Part shown: piece by piece, positions 63,566-64,000 of the stretch
Position numbering within the stretch: the first letter of the stretch is position 1
Layout of the letters: each line of letters opens with the position of its first letter
Source: Azotimanducus sp963663145
GTDB lineage: Bacteria; Pseudomonadota; Gammaproteobacteria; Pseudomonadales; Azotimanducaceae
Length of the DNA: 64,000 bases
Reading direction: 5' to 3'
Assembly (NCBI GenBank): GCA_963663145.1
Contig: OY760134.1
Location: forward strand, 2,542,001-2,606,000
Program-made: the position numbers and the translations under genes
The notes under the pieces: model-generated
What the model was told of the DNA's origin: nothing
What the model saw: only the letters and a program-made list of their open reading frames with translations
Databases searched by the model: none

Positions 63566-64000
63566 CTAATAGACCCCGGAAACGTAATTCGCGACGGCTT
63601 CGATTTCGGCATCGGTCAGTTGATGGGCTGTTCCGCGCATCATGCCTCCCACGCGCTCATCGGTAGTGCGCAAGCCCTCTCTGTATGCCTTCAATTGGGC
63701 AATCAGGTAGGGTCTGGAGAGTCCTTTCAAAGACGGGAAACCGGCGGGATCATTGCCTATGCCGGTGGGTCCGTGACACGAGGTGCAGGCCGAGACCGAC
63801 TTCTCTGCAATGCCGGCCCTGTAAATCCGCTCACCCATTTCCAAGTTTTCCTCAAGCGACTGACCCTGCCGCGGGGGCAAAGAGGCATACCAAGCCGCTA
63901 TATTCAGAATGGTCTCATCGCTCATGCTGTCGAGCTGACCCGCCATGAGCGGAATCTCTCGCACTCCGGAACGAATGAGCAGCATCTGGTCGTACAGATA
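63566..64000 (-). CDS. Cytochrome c4, partial (enters from right edge)
   Basis: The gene runs off the right end of the window; the frame is open to the edge. About 145 residues are visible. They hold the second heme-c motif, SACTSCHGPTGIGN, with the Met-ligand region RGTAHQLTDAEIEAVANYV near the C-terminus, and the inter-domain segment with MAGQLDSMSDETILNIAAWY. The first domain lies outside the window. These diheme periplasmic cytochromes donate electrons to terminal oxidases such as the one encoded 2-10 kb away. Confidence 0.9.
   Translation of the reverse strand, partial: YLYDQMLLIRSGVREIPLMAGQLDSMSDETILNIAAWYASLPPRQGQSLEENLEMGERIYRAGIAEKSVSACTSCHGPTGIGNDPAGFPSLKGLSRPYLIAQLKAYREGLRTTDERVGGMMRGTAHQLTDAEIEAVANYVSGVY

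Noticed and set aside
62380..63666. A 428-codon plus-strand frame across thrB and dsbA
   Set aside because: It crosses two well-supported minus-strand genes and has no recognisable domain.

Overview
The window looks like a chromosomal piece of a gammaproteobacterium, by gene content and order: metG-rnf-nth, a coxB-coxA-ctaG-coxC-SURF1-ctaA-sco cluster, cytochrome c4-dsbA-thrB, dprA-purE-tsaC-aroE, miaB and the two-domain PutA. Coding density is high and many cistrons overlap by 4 nt. The genome is also scarred by decayed insertion sequences, toxin-antitoxin remnants and frameshifted nuclease genes. No rRNA, tRNA or CRISPR array was recognised by eye.

Layout. 1-5.0 kb: end of a TonB-dependent receptor, agmatine deiminase, a pyruvoyl-dependent arginine decarboxylase of the chlamydial AaxB type, an NhaC-family antiporter and a LuxR-type regulator. 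Together these look like an arginine-to-agmatine catabolic or acid-handling cassette. 5.06-6.1 kb: a HEPN-MNT toxin-antitoxin pair between two direct repeats. 6.4-8.5 kb: argD-argF. 8.7-9.6 kb: an Rpn-type nuclease. 9.9-15.6 kb (minus): the tight operon putA-patB-glpK, divergent from a D-2-hydroxyacid dehydrogenase. 16.7-21.7 kb: a decayed AAA+ ATPase, then grxD and argG, which have been duplicated and split by a cassette carrying higBA and HNH remnants, then murI with an apparent CTG start. 21.8-28.1 kb (minus): metG-rnfA-rnfB-rnfD-rnfG-rnfE-nth, where rnfC is missing and its C-terminal iron-sulfur part is fused to RnfB.

28.1-33.7 kb: a CpeT-like secreted protein, acnA, and a threonyl-tRNA synthetase without the TGS domain. 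33.9-41.0 kb: an accessory region with a broken IS1380 element, a DUF2235 lipase-like gene divergent from a secreted and a membrane protein, and a mosaic of IS256, IS21 and IS4 fragments. 41.0-50.9 kb: mostly housekeeping genes (prc, terC, an LLM oxidoreductase, a VOC protein, miaB, dprA, purE, tsaC, aroE). 50.9-54.1 kb: a frameshifted HNH endonuclease, a small unknown, a GST-like protein and an aquaporin. 54.3-61.8 kb: an aa3-type cytochrome c oxidase with its assembly factors, without ctaB. 61.9-64.0 kb (minus): thrB, dsbA and a partial cytochrome c4.

The strongest leads are the RnfB-RnfC fusion, the Aax-like arginine cassette, the split grxD-argG duplication, the repeat-flanked HEPN-MNT pair, the DUF2235 locus, and two genes (murI, tsaC) that seem to start at CTG.
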